From positions 1 to 46,550 of the forward strand of contig JAPPBT010000001.1 in NCBI GenBank assembly GCA_026702745.1: DNA of 46,550 nt. Direction: 5' to 3'. The DNA is from Gemmatimonadota bacterium (lineage in GTDB: Bacteria; JAAXHH01). The notes beneath the pieces were generated by a model. That model did not search any database and had not been told where the DNA came from. It was given only the letters and a program-made list of their open reading frames with translations. Within the stretch, counting starts at the first letter, position 1. Each line of letters opens with the position of its first letter. Of this stretch, positions 1 through 8,460 are shown in pieces. A program made the translations under genes and the position numbers.

Positions 1-110
1 GGGTTCGGTCACGCCGCAACACTCCAGAATATGACGCGGTCGACGCGGGGTCCTTGCATGTCGTGCGCTCCGGTTATATCGGGTGGGTACGGCACTCCCC
101 GCACGGATGC

Positions 111-2615
111 TCAGTGCGGGATGTTCAACTCGTGCATGCGCCGGTGGATGGCTTCACGGGCCTGCACGTAGGGCGCTTCGAGGAAGGCCTCGTGGTCGTC
201 GCCGCCGTGATGGTGGGTCGTCGTGCCCGGCTTGTGCTGCCAGCTCCGGCGCTTGATGTAGGACAGGCCCCCTTCGATCAGGCTCAGCATGTACTGGGCG
301 TTCTCCAGGTCGAACAGCCAGTAGGGGCCCCCGCAGGCCACGTAAACCGGCGACGTATGGGCCATGATGCCCCGGCGCCAGCCGTCGTGGTGCGGTATGC
401 TCGAGTAGTTCGGCCCGGCGCACCGCGCCGCCAGCCAGGTGTGGCCTTCGATTTTCAGCGAGGTCCTGAGCGACAGCCGCCGGGTGCCATTGCGCTCTTC
501 CGCCGACGCGACCACCCGGCCCTGCTGGACGATTTCCAGCGTATGGATCGGCAACGTCGAATCCGCCGACGCCTCGATCTCGACCGTCCCGCCGTTGCCG
601 GGCAGATTCACCGTGTCGCCGATATCCTGGCCGTTCACCTTGAAACGGATGATGGGTCCGGCGCTCAGGAAGGTGTTCCCGCCGCGCAGCGCTTTGCACC
701 AGTTGTCGTAGGTAAAGGGCTCGTCCGGTGGGATGTAGGCGTAGGTCCGGTAGATCCCCACGGGCACGTCGCTGGACATTTTGTCCGTCCCGCCCGCGAG
801 CGGTAGCCTGTACCCGCAATTCAGGTACCGATAGTACTCCAGGTGGTTGTATTCGCTATGGACCAGCATCTCCACGGCGTCGGCGCGGTCCGTGGCGATC
901 AGGACCGCCGGTTCGCAGATGGGATTGGGGATGTGGGGGATCACGACCGTCCCGCCCTGGGCGTGGCAGGCGTCGGCCCAGTACGACAGGGTCGTTTCCA
1001 GGTTGCCGCCCAACTCGGCCTCACCGGGTCCGTCCGAACACCAGGGCATGACCGGTTCCTTGAGGCCCAGGAGCGACAGGTGGCCCAGGATGTGCTGCCG
1101 GTTCTCCTGCGTGGCATACACGATCGTATCGCCATCCGGAGCCACGTTCGCCGATCCCGTGAATTCCTCGGTATTCGTGAAAAGGCCTCCCCACTGGGAG
1201 AGCAGGAGGTTGACCACGTTCAGGTCTTCTCCTTTGGCTTCGAGCTGGGCGCCCTGGGTGGAGAGGAAATGCACGTGGGTGTCGCCGCTGAAGTACCGTT
1301 CCGCGTTCAGATCGGTCCAGCGCTTGAGCCGCAGGGTGAGTTCGCGCTGACCGGGTTCGATGTGGACGCGCTCGCGAATCGGTTCGTACTCGAATCCGCG
1401 GGCCACGTCCACGTGCACTTCGCCCCGGGGCAGCCAACCCTGGCATTTGCCGTCGATGTAGGCGTAGGACATCTGGCCCAGGCGCACGTCGCCGCCCACG
1501 TCCACGTGCCAGGTATCCAGATTCGAGTTTACGTGGGCATGGTGGCCGTGCGGGGCGTAGGGCACGCCGCGGGCCGACCGGAAATGCACCCGGCACGGGA
1601 CGGGCTTGCCCGTCTCGTCGTCCAGCACCGTGGTATGTACCCAGTTCCGGCCCGTGTCGATGACCTCGAACCGCACCGAGGGAGTCTCGACGACCTCTTT
1701 GGCCTCCAGCTCCCCCCAGTTGGCCGAACCGACCGCCTTCCCATCCTGCTTCACCGTTACGGTGGCCGACGGCGTGCCGGCCACGCCCACGTGGGCGGGA
1801 CTGGCGCGATGGGTGTCCGCCTGGCCCCATCCGCGGTGCGTGTCGGTCAGGAAAGCCTGGTCGACCTGATCGGGCAGCGGATAGGCGTACGTCGCGTAGC
1901 CCCGGTCGACTTCCACATCCAGGTTGAAGGGCTTCCCCGCGTCCTCCGGATGCTTGAGCTCGATCTGGACGTCCCGGGCAGCCCACCGGCAGATGGGATC
2001 TTCGTCGACATGGCCGAGCGTAACGGCGGCCACGACGAAGGGCGGGCCCTGCGGCGTGATTTCAATCGAACGGATGCTCTGGTCGGGATGAGGATTGCGC
2101 CAGGCCCAGAGATAGTAACCGCGCGGCCACCCTTGCTCCGCCTCTGTCTGCCGGCGGCCCGCGTCGCTCCAGTCGCCGCCCGCCCGGCTGTAGGTCGACG
2201 GCTTCTCGTCCGGGACGCAGAGAAAGGGATACTGCCCCCAGGGTAGGGGCATGTAGCCGATTTCGAATCGTTCACGGATCGTAACGGATTCGGCGCGTCC
2301 GTCGTCCCAGACGAACCGGTACGTGGCCACGGGAAGGGCGATCGGGCCACCCGCCTCGATCTCCGATCGGATCACCGCGTGGGCGAAAACCACGTTGACC
2401 GCGGCATGGCCGACCGGAATCTCGACGGACTCGGACGGACAGCCCACCTCGGACCCGAAGCCGATGAAGCAGTCGGTTTCTCCGGTTCCGTCGCCGATTT
2501 GAAAGGGCAGCCCGTAGAATTCCTGCGATCCCAGGGGAGGATCGGCAATGGAATCGTATACGCACCGGTTCGCGTTGTAAATCGGGGTGAGGTCCAGGGG
2601 CTGGTAGTCCGGCAT
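111..2615 (-). CDS. CehA/McbA-family PHP-like metallohydrolase
   Basis: Large protein of 834 residues. The middle carries a PHP-type metal-binding start motif, GDTHVHF (about residue 442), followed by further His/Asp/Glu positions such as HIPNP and the GGTDKMSS stretch near residue 610, as in the CehA/McbA branch of the PHP superfamily, whose characterised members hydrolyse esters such as carbaryl. The N-terminal 400 residues look like beta-sandwich modules, and a short immunoglobulin-like segment follows the catalytic domain. No clear signal peptide is visible. It is the last gene of a minus-strand group, 26 bp after the STAS gene, and its stop codon lies inside a 7-bp GC-rich hairpin (98-120). 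Family placement is fairly secure; the substrate is unknown. Confidence 0.75.
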   Translation of the reverse strand: MPDYQPLDLTPIYNANRCVYDSIADPPLGSQEFYGLPFQIGDGTGETDCFIGFGSEVGCPSESVEIPVGHAAVNVVFAHAVIRSEIEAGGPIALPVATYRFVWDDGRAESVTIRERFEIGYMPLPWGQYPFLCVPDEKPSTYSRAGGDWSDAGRRQTEAEQGWPRGYYLWAWRNPHPDQSIRSIEITPQGPPFVVAAVTLGHVDEDPICRWAARDVQIELKHPEDAGKPFNLDVEVDRGYATYAYPLPDQVDQAFLTDTHRGWGQADTHRASPAHVGVAGTPSATVTVKQDGKAVGSANWGELEAKEVVETPSVRFEVIDTGRNWVHTTVLDDETGKPVPCRVHFRSARGVPYAPHGHHAHVNSNLDTWHVDVGGDVRLGQMSYAYIDGKCQGWLPRGEVHVDVARGFEYEPIRERVHIEPGQRELTLRLKRWTDLNAERYFSGDTHVHFLSTQGAQLEAKGEDLNVVNLLLSQWGGLFTNTEEFTGSANVAPDGDTIVYATQENRQHILGHLSLLGLKEPVMPWCSDGPGEAELGGNLETTLSYWADACHAQGGTVVIPHIPNPICEPAVLIATDRADAVEMLVHSEYNHLEYYRYLNCGYRLPLAGGTDKMSSDVPVGIYRTYAYIPPDEPFTYDNWCKALRGGNTFLSAGPIIRFKVNGQDIGDTVNLPGNGGTVEIEASADSTLPIHTLEIVQQGRVVASAEERNGTRRLSLRTSLKIEGHTWLAARCAGPNYSSIPHHDGWRRGIMAHTSPVYVACGGPYWLFDLENAQYMLSLIEGGLSYIKRRSWQHKPGTTTHHHGGDDHEAFLEAPYVQAREAIHRRMHELNIPH

Positions 2616-2641
2616 GAGGGCCTCGGGCTCCGGTTTGATCG

Positions 2642-2983
2642 TCAGGCGAGCATGTTTTCCACGGCGGCGTCTACATCGTCATACGTCTTGAAGACCGTAT
2701 ATAGCCGGGTGATCCGGAACAGATGATCCAGCCGGTCGTTGACGCCTGTGAGCACCATTTCCCCGTCCCGGGATCGAATCTTCTTCATGGCCGCGATCAG
2801 CGAACCCAGTCCGGAACTATTCATGATGGGCACGCCGGTCAGATCGGCGACGAACCGCGTGCAGCCCCGGGTCAGGGTGTCTTCGATCATCCGGTCCAAC
2901 TCGACGGTGTCGCCTTCTTCCCACAACCTGCCCTCGATGCGAAGCACGGCGATTTCGTCTTCCAGCGAAACGTAGATGTTCAT
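2642..2983 (-). CDS. STAS-domain anti-sigma factor antagonist
   Basis: 113 residues spanning a single STAS domain (SpoIIAA/RsbV type). The phosphorylatable serine motif is visible as IMNSSGLGSL around residues 53-62, preceded by the typical strand VADLTGVP. In this family the unphosphorylated protein binds an anti-sigma kinase and releases a sigma factor or other partner; partner switching is cytoplasmic. No kinase or phosphatase partner is encoded nearby, so its circuit cannot be read from the window. It sits between the selenoprotein gene (34 bp upstream) and the CehA-like gene, in one minus-strand run. An AAGG ribosome site precedes the ATG. Confidence 0.85.
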   Translation of the reverse strand: MNIYVSLEDEIAVLRIEGRLWEEGDTVELDRMIEDTLTRGCTRFVADLTGVPIMNSSGLGSLIAAMKKIRSRDGEMVLTGVNDRLDHLFRITRLYTVFKTYDDVDAAVENMLA

Positions 2984-3017
2984 ACCAACCTTAATCCTCG
3001 CTGCAGATGAATGCGCG

Positions 3018-3257
3018 TCAGCCCGCGATCGATGCCTCGATGACGTCCTTGACCTCCGCGTATTCCGGAAACCGATCGGCCGCCAGCTTGGAGAAGATCA
3101 GCGAGTCATCCACCGTGACTTCGAACCTGCCTCCTCCGGAAGGCACGAGCTGCAGCTGTTCGATATCGTGTTTGTAGTACTCCAGCAGTTTCACCGCCAA
3201 CCCGGCGGCGTCTTGTTCGTAGCTTCAATCAGCGCAGTAAACGATACGTACGATCAC
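3018..3257 (-). CDS. SelW/Rdx-family selenoprotein, in-frame UGA read as Sec
   Basis: Small thioredoxin-fold redox protein of the SelT/SelW/SelH (Rdx) family. A plain reading gives only a 60-residue fragment starting at 3200. Reading upstream through one TGA (3225-3227) gives 79 residues that begin at a GTG (3255-3257) placed behind a strong AAGGAGG site (3263-3269). The TGA is codon 11 and forms a C-x-x-U motif, CADU, exactly where the family has its redox CxxC/CxxU pair. The downstream part matches the family closely: VPSGGGRFEV and a FPE motif near the end. A hairpin suited to a bacterial SECIS follows the TGA. First gene of the minus-strand group with the STAS and CehA genes. The only alternative is a degraded pseudogene, which the intact motif, start and ribosome site argue against. 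Confidence 0.82.
3192..3210 (-). promoter_or_regulatory. Candidate bacterial SECIS hairpin
   Basis: Starting 14 nt after the in-frame TGA, the minus-strand RNA can form a 7-bp stem (one G-U pair) closed by the 5-nt loop GGGUU; the core is CCGCC/GGCGG. The loop starts with G and lies 21 nt after the UGA, inside the 16-37 nt range described for bacterial SECIS elements. The hairpin lies within coding sequence, as bacterial SECIS elements do. Confidence 0.65.
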
Positions 3258-3435
3258 CGTGTCCTCCTTGAACGCAGGGTGCGGCCGGCAGCCGGATCGG
3301 CTGCACACGTCAGAAACTATATAAACATGGGATAGACGACATGGCAAGGATTCTGAACAGCGTCACCCGGGTCCGGCCTGGCCACGGGTCGGTATGTCCC
3401 GGGTCCGGCCCGACCACGGGTCTATTCATTCGCGC
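3258..3435. repeat. Intergenic spacer with a 25-bp direct repeat
   Basis: Between the divergent selenoprotein and tatA genes. Two copies of a 25-bp GC-rich unit (3366-3390 and 3398-3422) match at 23 positions with a 32-bp period; each begins CCCGGGTCCGGCC and ends CCACGGGTC. Probably a small tandem duplication. No gene is visible here. Confidence 0.6.
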
Positions 3436-3464
3436 TTGACAAGACGGGTCGATAAGGGTATTCT
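3436..3464 (+). promoter_or_regulatory. Sigma70-type promoter of tatA
   Basis: A perfect -35 box TTGACA (3436-3441), a 17-bp spacer and a -10 box TATTCT (3459-3464). Transcription would start near 3471, so the tatA mRNA would begin at or just before its GAGGAGG ribosome site. Confidence 0.7.
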
Positions 3465-3485
3465 CAATGCGAGGAGGTGATTTAC

Positions 3486-3680
3486 ATGCTAGGTAGTTTC
3501 GGCACGACCGAACTGATTATCATTCTTGTCATCGTCATGATCCTTTTCGGTGCGAAGAAGCTTCCCGAACTGGCCAAGGGTCTGGGCCAGGGGATCACCG
3601 AGTTCAAGAAAGCACAGAATAAAGAGCCCTCCGAAGAGAAACAGGGTACCTCCGGCACGTCCGCCACGAAGGACGGCTGA
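3486..3680 (+). CDS. tatA: Sec-independent translocase protein TatA/TatE
   Basis: 64 residues with the standard TatA layout: a short N-terminus, a transmembrane helix (about residues 8-21, [20 protein letters not shown]), the F-G hinge and an amphipathic helix ([16 protein letters not shown]), then a charged tail. TatA multimers form the membrane part of the twin-arginine pathway that exports folded proteins. I start at the ATG at 3486, seven bases after the AGGAGG site; a GTG at 3477 overlaps that site and is unlikely. No tatB or tatC lies nearby, so this is a stand-alone tatA transcribed from its own promoter. Confidence 0.9.
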   Translation: MLGSFGTTELIIILVIVMILFGAKKLPELAKGLGQGITEFKKAQNKEPSEEKQGTSGTSATKDG

Positions 3681-3681
3681 A

Positions 3682-3710
3682 CGTTGGTGTAGCAACGTGC
3701 AACGGTTTTT
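3682..3710 (+). terminator. Weak intrinsic terminator after tatA
   Basis: ACGTTG (3681-3686) can pair with CAACGT (3693-3698), or CGTTG with the second CAACG (3700-3704), followed by TTTTT at 3706-3710. The stem is short, so the call is tentative. Confidence 0.35.
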
Positions 3711-4114
3711 ACGGATGCGTACCGAAGCGCTTCTTCCGAGCGGTCAGGTCGGTTGAATCGACAGGGCGCCTGACCGTGTCTTGGGTCGTCAATCGGTGTT
3801 CCGGGACGCTTGCTGGTGTCCTGGGATACCTGCCGGTGGTCGAGGCAGCGGCTTCTGGCGCACCAGCCTACGTCGACCGACGCCGACCAGCCGGTATTTC
3901 CTCGCTTTACCCCGCAGTTCCTGCCTTCAGGTAATTCGTCAGTCATTATCCCGTACCGCCTGACAGGCCTCGTCGTCTACAGGTAACAAGTTATCCTCGA
4001 CATTCCTCGTTCCAGTACGTTGAATCCAAATTCGTACACAACCATTCCGGATCATAGCCGGTCACATACACAGAAGGCGCCCGCATAAGACGGCACTCTA
4101 CGCCAGGACACAAC
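3711..4114. other. Intergenic region, no gene recognised
   Basis: About 400 bases between tatA and the sigma factor gene. Short reading frames are present on both strands, but none has a convincing ribosome site or a protein-like sequence. I expect it holds the promoter of the sigma operon, possibly autoregulated as in many ECF systems, but I see no clear -35/-10 pair. Confidence 0.4.
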
Positions 4115-4774
4115 GTGGAATCTGCCCTCAAACTCGAAGGCCGAATCGCGCCGGACCATCAGGACGAAAACATGGAGATCGATTCGGCAAGGGATCGCAC
4201 GGACCTGGAGGATCGCAGGTTGATTCTCAAGGCAAGGGAAGGCGACGTGCGGGCCTTGGAAGATCTGGTCTACCGATACGACGAGAAAGTGCTGTCCATG
4301 GCCATGTCCTTCGTGGGTGACATGGACGATGCCAAGGACATCTACCAGGAAGTCTTCATGCGATTGTTAAAAGCCCTTCCAAAATTTGAATTCCGCAGCC
4401 GGTTTTCGACCTACTTGTACAGGATCGTCACCAATGTCTGCCTTACGCACCGAACACGAGATGGAAAAAGGCGCTTCGTCCCGATCGAAGACGAGCAGGG
4501 AGAAGACCATGACTCGACGAAACAGGGGGTTACACTCCATTCCCCCGATCGGTCGGACGCGGCCGTCATCAACCACGAAATCGCTTCACGGATACGTGCC
4601 GCCGTCAGCACCCTATCGCCCCGGCTGCGAACCGTGTTCGTGCTGCGTCACCACGAGGGATTCAAGCTGAGGGAAATCGCAGGCATCATGGAATGTGCCG
4701 AAGGCACCGTGAAGAAATACCTATTCGACGCCACCCGGCGGCTGCGCATTCAACTCGAGGACATACGAACATGA
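4115..4774 (+). CDS. RNA polymerase ECF-type sigma factor (RpoE-like)
   Basis: Group IV sigma factor of up to 219 residues. Region 2 is clear: the DAKDIYQEVFMRLL segment (about residues 70-83) and FRSRFSTYLYRIVTN, which binds the -10 element. Region 4 (about 150-215) has the HTH LREIAGIMECAEGTVKKYLF. The linker between them is long and acidic. The GTG at 4115 gives the full frame; an ATG at 4172 (MEIDSARD) has an equally good AGGA site and may be the true start, giving 200 residues. Its stop overlaps the start of the anti-sigma gene in an ATGA, the normal coupling for ECF pairs. It probably controls its own operon and an envelope response. Confidence 0.9.
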   Translation: MESALKLEGRIAPDHQDENMEIDSARDRTDLEDRRLILKAREGDVRALEDLVYRYDEKVLSMAMSFVGDMDDAKDIYQEVFMRLLKALPKFEFRSRFSTYLYRIVTNVCLTHRTRDGKRRFVPIEDEQGEDHDSTKQGVTLHSPDRSDAAVINHEIASRIRAAVSTLSPRLRTVFVLRHHEGFKLREIAGIMECAEGTVKKYLFDATRRLRIQLEDIRT

Positions 4775-5766
4775 AAGAAGACCAGGACCGATCTCACGCG
4801 AAGTGGGAGGAATGGCTGGAACTCTCCCAGTACGGTGAACTGTCGGACGCGGATCAGCGAGCCCTTGACCGTCATCTCAAGGATTGCGCCCAGTGCCGGG
4901 CGTACCGGGTGCAGCTGGATCAATTCAGGATGGTCATGGCGCAGGCCGCCCCTGCGAAGCCTGGGGAATCGGACCTGCTCGATGCCCGAGCCAACCTGTG
5001 GTCCAGCGTGACGCTGGGCCGCTCCGAAAATCGCTTTTCCAATGGATGGCTGAGTAGTTTTGTCGATGGCCTGCAAGGACTTACGAACAGCGTTTTTCCA
5101 CAATACCGAACGGTGCTCGCAGGCGCGCTTCTGTTGTTTATCGGCCTGGCAGGCGGTTACTATCTGGCTTTCCAGGGCGACCGGACGCTCGGATTCGCGG
5201 CGCCGGGCATGGACCGGACGGACCTGCTGAACAACGATGACGTGGCCATCTCCAACGTCCGGTTCGTGGATTCCGACGTGTCCGACGGCACGCTGGGACT
5301 CCGGTTCGAAGCCGTCCGTCCCGTACAGATCATGGGACCGGTCGATGATCCGGAGATACAACGCATACTCACCTTTGCCGTGCTGAATGAGCAGAATCCC
5401 GGGGTCAGGCTTCGGGCGGTGAACGCCGTAAGTACTTCCGAACGCCTTCATTCGGATTTCGAGATCAGGGACGCCCTCGTCACGGCCTTGAAGACCGACT
5501 CGAACGCCGGCGTCCGCGGCGAGGCGTTCAACGCGCTGTCCCGGTATCCCTTCGACGAGGAAATCAGGGACGCCATGATCTACGCCTTGATGTTCGACGA
5601 CAATGCCGCGCTTCGGATCAGCGCGATCAACCGGCTCCAGGAGCAGGGACCGGCCTCATTCGATGAACAGCTGGAAAGCGTACTCAGGACCAGGATGGTT
5701 CTCGACGAGAACGCTTACATCCGCACGAAGGCAAGGACCGTGCTGAGCAATCTGTCCGCACCCTAA
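4771..5766 (+). CDS. Anti-sigma factor: zinc-finger, one TM helix, HEAT-like tail
   Basis: 331 residues, translationally coupled to the sigma gene by ATGA. The N-terminus is a ZAS-type anti-sigma domain with the zinc motif H35-x3-C39-x2-C42. One transmembrane helix follows at about 114-134. The outer part holds repeats such as NPGVRLRAVNAVS, NAGVRGEAFNALS and NAALRISAINRLQ, which are HEAT-like helical repeats spaced by about 31-37 residues. Architecture implies that the cytoplasmic domain sequesters the sigma factor while the periplasmic HEAT-like part senses a protein or envelope signal. The DUF4097-like secreted protein next door is a candidate target or effector. The function of the HEAT part is inference. 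Confidence 0.82.
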   Translation: MKEDQDRSHAKWEEWLELSQYGELSDADQRALDRHLKDCAQCRAYRVQLDQFRMVMAQAAPAKPGESDLLDARANLWSSVTLGRSENRFSNGWLSSFVDGLQGLTNSVFPQYRTVLAGALLLFIGLAGGYYLAFQGDRTLGFAAPGMDRTDLLNNDDVAISNVRFVDSDVSDGTLGLRFEAVRPVQIMGPVDDPEIQRILTFAVLNEQNPGVRLRAVNAVSTSERLHSDFEIRDALVTALKTDSNAGVRGEAFNALSRYPFDEEIRDAMIYALMFDDNAALRISAINRLQEQGPASFDEQLESVLRTRMVLDENAYIRTKARTVLSNLSAP

Positions 5767-5796
5767 AGGGACGCGGCCGATAAGGGAGTAGCCATA

Positions 5797-7275
5797 ATGA
5801 AACTTCTGATAACCACGATAGGCGTCTTGATAATTGCCCAGCAAGCCCTGACGCAGCAAGCACTGGCGCTCACGGAGGATCAGAACCGGGCTACGGGAAA
5901 CCGGACGGAGACCTTCCAGGTGGAAAGGGACGGTCGGCTCGACCTGAATACCCGCGCGGGCGATATCACGATCTCCACGTGGAGCAAAAATGAAGCGGTC
6001 GTGAACGTTCAAGGCGTCCCGGCGAGCGGTGCGGATGATCTGAGAATACGTTACGAAGGGGGCATACTGCGCGTCGATTACGACTCCAGGAGATGGTCGA
6101 TGAATCGAAGTAGGGGCCTGCGTTTCAAGATCGATCTGCCATCGGATTTCGACCTGGACCTGCGCACCGGCGGCGGCGATATCGAGGTCGTGGGCAACCT
6201 GGGCGGAGACGTGAGAAGCCATACTTCGGGCGGCGACGTAACGCTCCGGGATATCGGCGGTGACGTGGAGCTGACCACCTCCGGCGGAGACATCCGCGTG
6301 GGCACGGTCGGCGGCGACGTTCACCTGCAGACGTCGGGGGGCGACATCCGGGTCGAAAAGGCCTCGGCCGACCTGGACGTCCAGACCTCCGGCGGTGACA
6401 TCCGGATCGGCCACGTCGGCAATGAACTGGAAGCCCAGACTTCCGGTGGGGACATCACCATTGAATACGTAGGCGGAAAATCCCGGATCAGGACATCCGG
6501 CGGCGATATCGAGATAGGCGAACTCCTGGCGAATGCCCGAATCACCACGTCCGGCGGCGACATCGAGCTGCGCGACGCAAAGGGTGAATTGCAGGTGAAA
6601 ACCGCCGGGGGCGAGTTGGAGCTTCTGAATGTAACGGGGTCGATCGACGCGCGTACCGCTGGCGGTGAGATCCTGGCTGAAATCACTCCAGAGGGATCCA
6701 AGGGCAGCTCGCTCATTTCGGCCGGCGGCGACGTCGTACTCTACGTGGACCCGGAAGCGAAGGCGACCATCGAAGCGCGGATTCGCGTGGATAAGAAATC
6801 GAGATTCGGGGTGTTTCAAATGAGTCCACTGCCAGGTAGTGACGCGCCCATAATCATCGACATACCCGAAATTCCGATGATCGACACCGACCAGGCCGTT
6901 ACGAAAATCGACGAGGAAGAGTTGAAGGAGATTATCGAAAAGTTGACACGAAGCGTAAACGAGGCGGTACAGTTGTCGGCCGAAGAGGCGCAGCGGTTGC
7001 TGCAAGAGTTACAACGGGACCTGAGGACAGCACAGCGTGAGTTGCAGGCGGCACAGAGGAAGTCTGTCGAAGCGCAGAAGAAGATGATCCAAAACCGGAA
7101 CACCGTCAGAAGCTCGCTGCGATACAATATCCGGTCCGATTTCGAAGCGGAGCGCTACGATGTAGATGCGGATGAAGGGGAGATCAGCGCTACGTACACG
7201 CTCAACGGAGGCGGCGCCAGAATCTGGGTTGAAACCAGCGACAGCAATATTGAGATCCGCGAGTTGAATAAGTAA
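5797..7275 (+). CDS. Secreted DUF4097-like beta-repeat protein with C-terminal coiled coil
   Basis: 492 residues with an N-terminal hydrophobic signal-like segment (first 26 residues). Residues about 45-330 contain repeated beta-strand units with TSGGDI/RTSGGDI cores roughly every 17-21 residues, as in the putative adhesin domain DUF4097, a right-handed beta-helix-like fold. Residues about 365-435 are rich in E, Q, L and A and form a predicted coiled coil (KEIIEKLTRSVNEA to RKSVEAQKK). The last 60 residues return to beta strands. It follows the anti-sigma gene by 30 bp with an AAGGGAG site, so it belongs to the same operon. In other bacteria such proteins accompany envelope-stress sigma systems. 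It may be periplasmic or surface-exposed; the molecular role is unknown. Confidence 0.75.
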   Translation: MKLLITTIGVLIIAQQALTQQALALTEDQNRATGNRTETFQVERDGRLDLNTRAGDITISTWSKNEAVVNVQGVPASGADDLRIRYEGGILRVDYDSRRWSMNRSRGLRFKIDLPSDFDLDLRTGGGDIEVVGNLGGDVRSHTSGGDVTLRDIGGDVELTTSGGDIRVGTVGGDVHLQTSGGDIRVEKASADLDVQTSGGDIRIGHVGNELEAQTSGGDITIEYVGGKSRIRTSGGDIEIGELLANARITTSGGDIELRDAKGELQVKTAGGELELLNVTGSIDARTAGGEILAEITPEGSKGSSLISAGGDVVLYVDPEAKATIEARIRVDKKSRFGVFQMSPLPGSDAPIIIDIPEIPMIDTDQAVTKIDEEELKEIIEKLTRSVNEAVQLSAEEAQRLLQELQRDLRTAQRELQAAQRKSVEAQKKMIQNRNTVRSSLRYNIRSDFEAERYDVDADEGEISATYTLNGGGARIWVETSDSNIEIRELNK

Positions 7276-7310
7276 GATGGTACGTCGGCGTGGGCGAGGC
7301 GGCTAAGACG

Positions 7311-8450
7311 CTAACCCGTCTCCCCAATCACCCGCTCCGCCGCGGCCACGCCCGCACCGGATTCGAACGCATACCCGTGTTGGCTCAGGCCGTGCTCGAG
7401 GGCCGTAAGGGCAACGATCATGTCCGACGGGACCACATTGTAGCCCAGGTGGGCGATGCGAACGTACTTGCCCCTGTAGTGATCCATCCCGTTGGCGATG
7501 GTCACGCCGCACTCCTGCTTGATCGTCTTCAGCAAATCGGAACCGTCGATACCGGGCGGCATGACGACCGAAGTCAGCACGTTGGATGGCCTGCGTGCGA
7601 AGAGATCCAGGCCAAGGGCCGCGACGCCCGCGCGGGTCACCAGGGCGTTCCGCTCGTGTATCCGGTAGATTTCCTCCAGGCCGAGTTCCTTCATCATCTT
7701 CAGCGACTCGCTCAGTCCCATGAGCAGTGATACAGCGGGCGTATAGGGCGTCAGCCCCTTCGCGAACGAATCCCGGGCCCGTTTCAGGTTCAGATAGTAG
7801 GATGGCTGGCGGCTTTCTTCGATACGCTGCCACGCCCGCTCGCTGACGCTGATGAAAGCCAGTCCGGGCGGAATCATGAGCGCTTTCTGCGAACCTGTGA
7901 GGGCGATGTCGACGTGCCAGTCGTCCGTCCTTAGTTCATTGGCGCCCAGGCCGCTGATGGCGTCCACGACCAGGTAGCAGCCGTGACCGCGAGCGACCCC
8001 GCCCAGGGCCTCGATGTCGTGGAGCACGCCCGTCGATGTCTCGCTGTGGGTGGCCAGCACCGCTTCGAAGGGTCCCTGTTCTCCCAGGATACGGTCGACC
8101 TCGTCCGGATCCGCTGCTTTCCCCCACTCCACATCCAACGTCACGGCGTCGATGCCGTAGGTCGCACACAGTTCGACCCACCTGCCGCCGAATTTCCCTC
8201 CGCTGATCGCCAGCACACGGTCTCCGGGCGAAAGCAGGTTGACGACCGCGGCCTCCATGGCGCCGCTGCCCGAAGCCGTGAGCACGAGCACGTCGTTCTC
8301 CGTCCGGAATACGTGCTGAAGCCCCGAGGCGACCCCCCTGAGCAGGTCGCTGAATTCGGTGGAACGATGGGTGAGGATCGGTGCCGACATCTTCCGGACG
8401 ACCCGGTCGGGAACCGGCGTCGGTCCGGGGGCAAAGTTGGTAACCTTCAC
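7311..8450 (-). CDS. Class V PLP aminotransferase (alanine-glyoxylate / serine type)
   Basis: 379 residues, the usual length for the alanine-glyoxylate/serine-pyruvate aminotransferase family. Visible marks are the N-terminal FAPGPTPVP and the substrate/phosphate motif LTASGSGAMEAA. The Asp of VVDAISGLGA contacts the PLP ring nitrogen, and TGSQKALMIPPG contains the Schiff-base lysine. The family transfers an amino group between alanine or serine and glyoxylate or pyruvate, and some members work in serine or phosphonate metabolism; the substrate cannot be told here. It follows the YfgM-like gene by 10 bp on the same strand. GC content and style match the host. Confidence 0.88.
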   Translation of the reverse strand: MKVTNFAPGPTPVPDRVVRKMSAPILTHRSTEFSDLLRGVASGLQHVFRTENDVLVLTASGSGAMEAAVVNLLSPGDRVLAISGGKFGGRWVELCATYGIDAVTLDVEWGKAADPDEVDRILGEQGPFEAVLATHSETSTGVLHDIEALGGVARGHGCYLVVDAISGLGANELRTDDWHVDIALTGSQKALMIPPGLAFISVSERAWQRIEESRQPSYYLNLKRARDSFAKGLTPYTPAVSLLMGLSESLKMMKELGLEEIYRIHERNALVTRAGVAALGLDLFARRPSNVLTSVVMPPGIDGSDLLKTIKQECGVTIANGMDHYRGKYVRIAHLGYNVVPSDMIVALTALEHGLSQHGYAFESGAGVAAAERVIGETG

Positions 8451-8460
8451 GCGATCTCCG

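Noticed and set aside
843-2246. Long open frame of 467 codons antisense to the CehA-like gene
   Set aside because: GC-rich third-position shadow of the real minus-strand gene, which has clear PHP motifs; no ribosome site or family pattern.
3781-3963. 60-codon frame in the tatA-sigma spacer
   Set aside because: No ribosome site and an Arg/Pro/Ser-rich product without structure.
5656-7005. 449-codon frame antisense to the GGD-repeat gene
   Set aside because: Its composition mirrors the repeats of the plus-strand gene, and it would overlap two well-supported genes.
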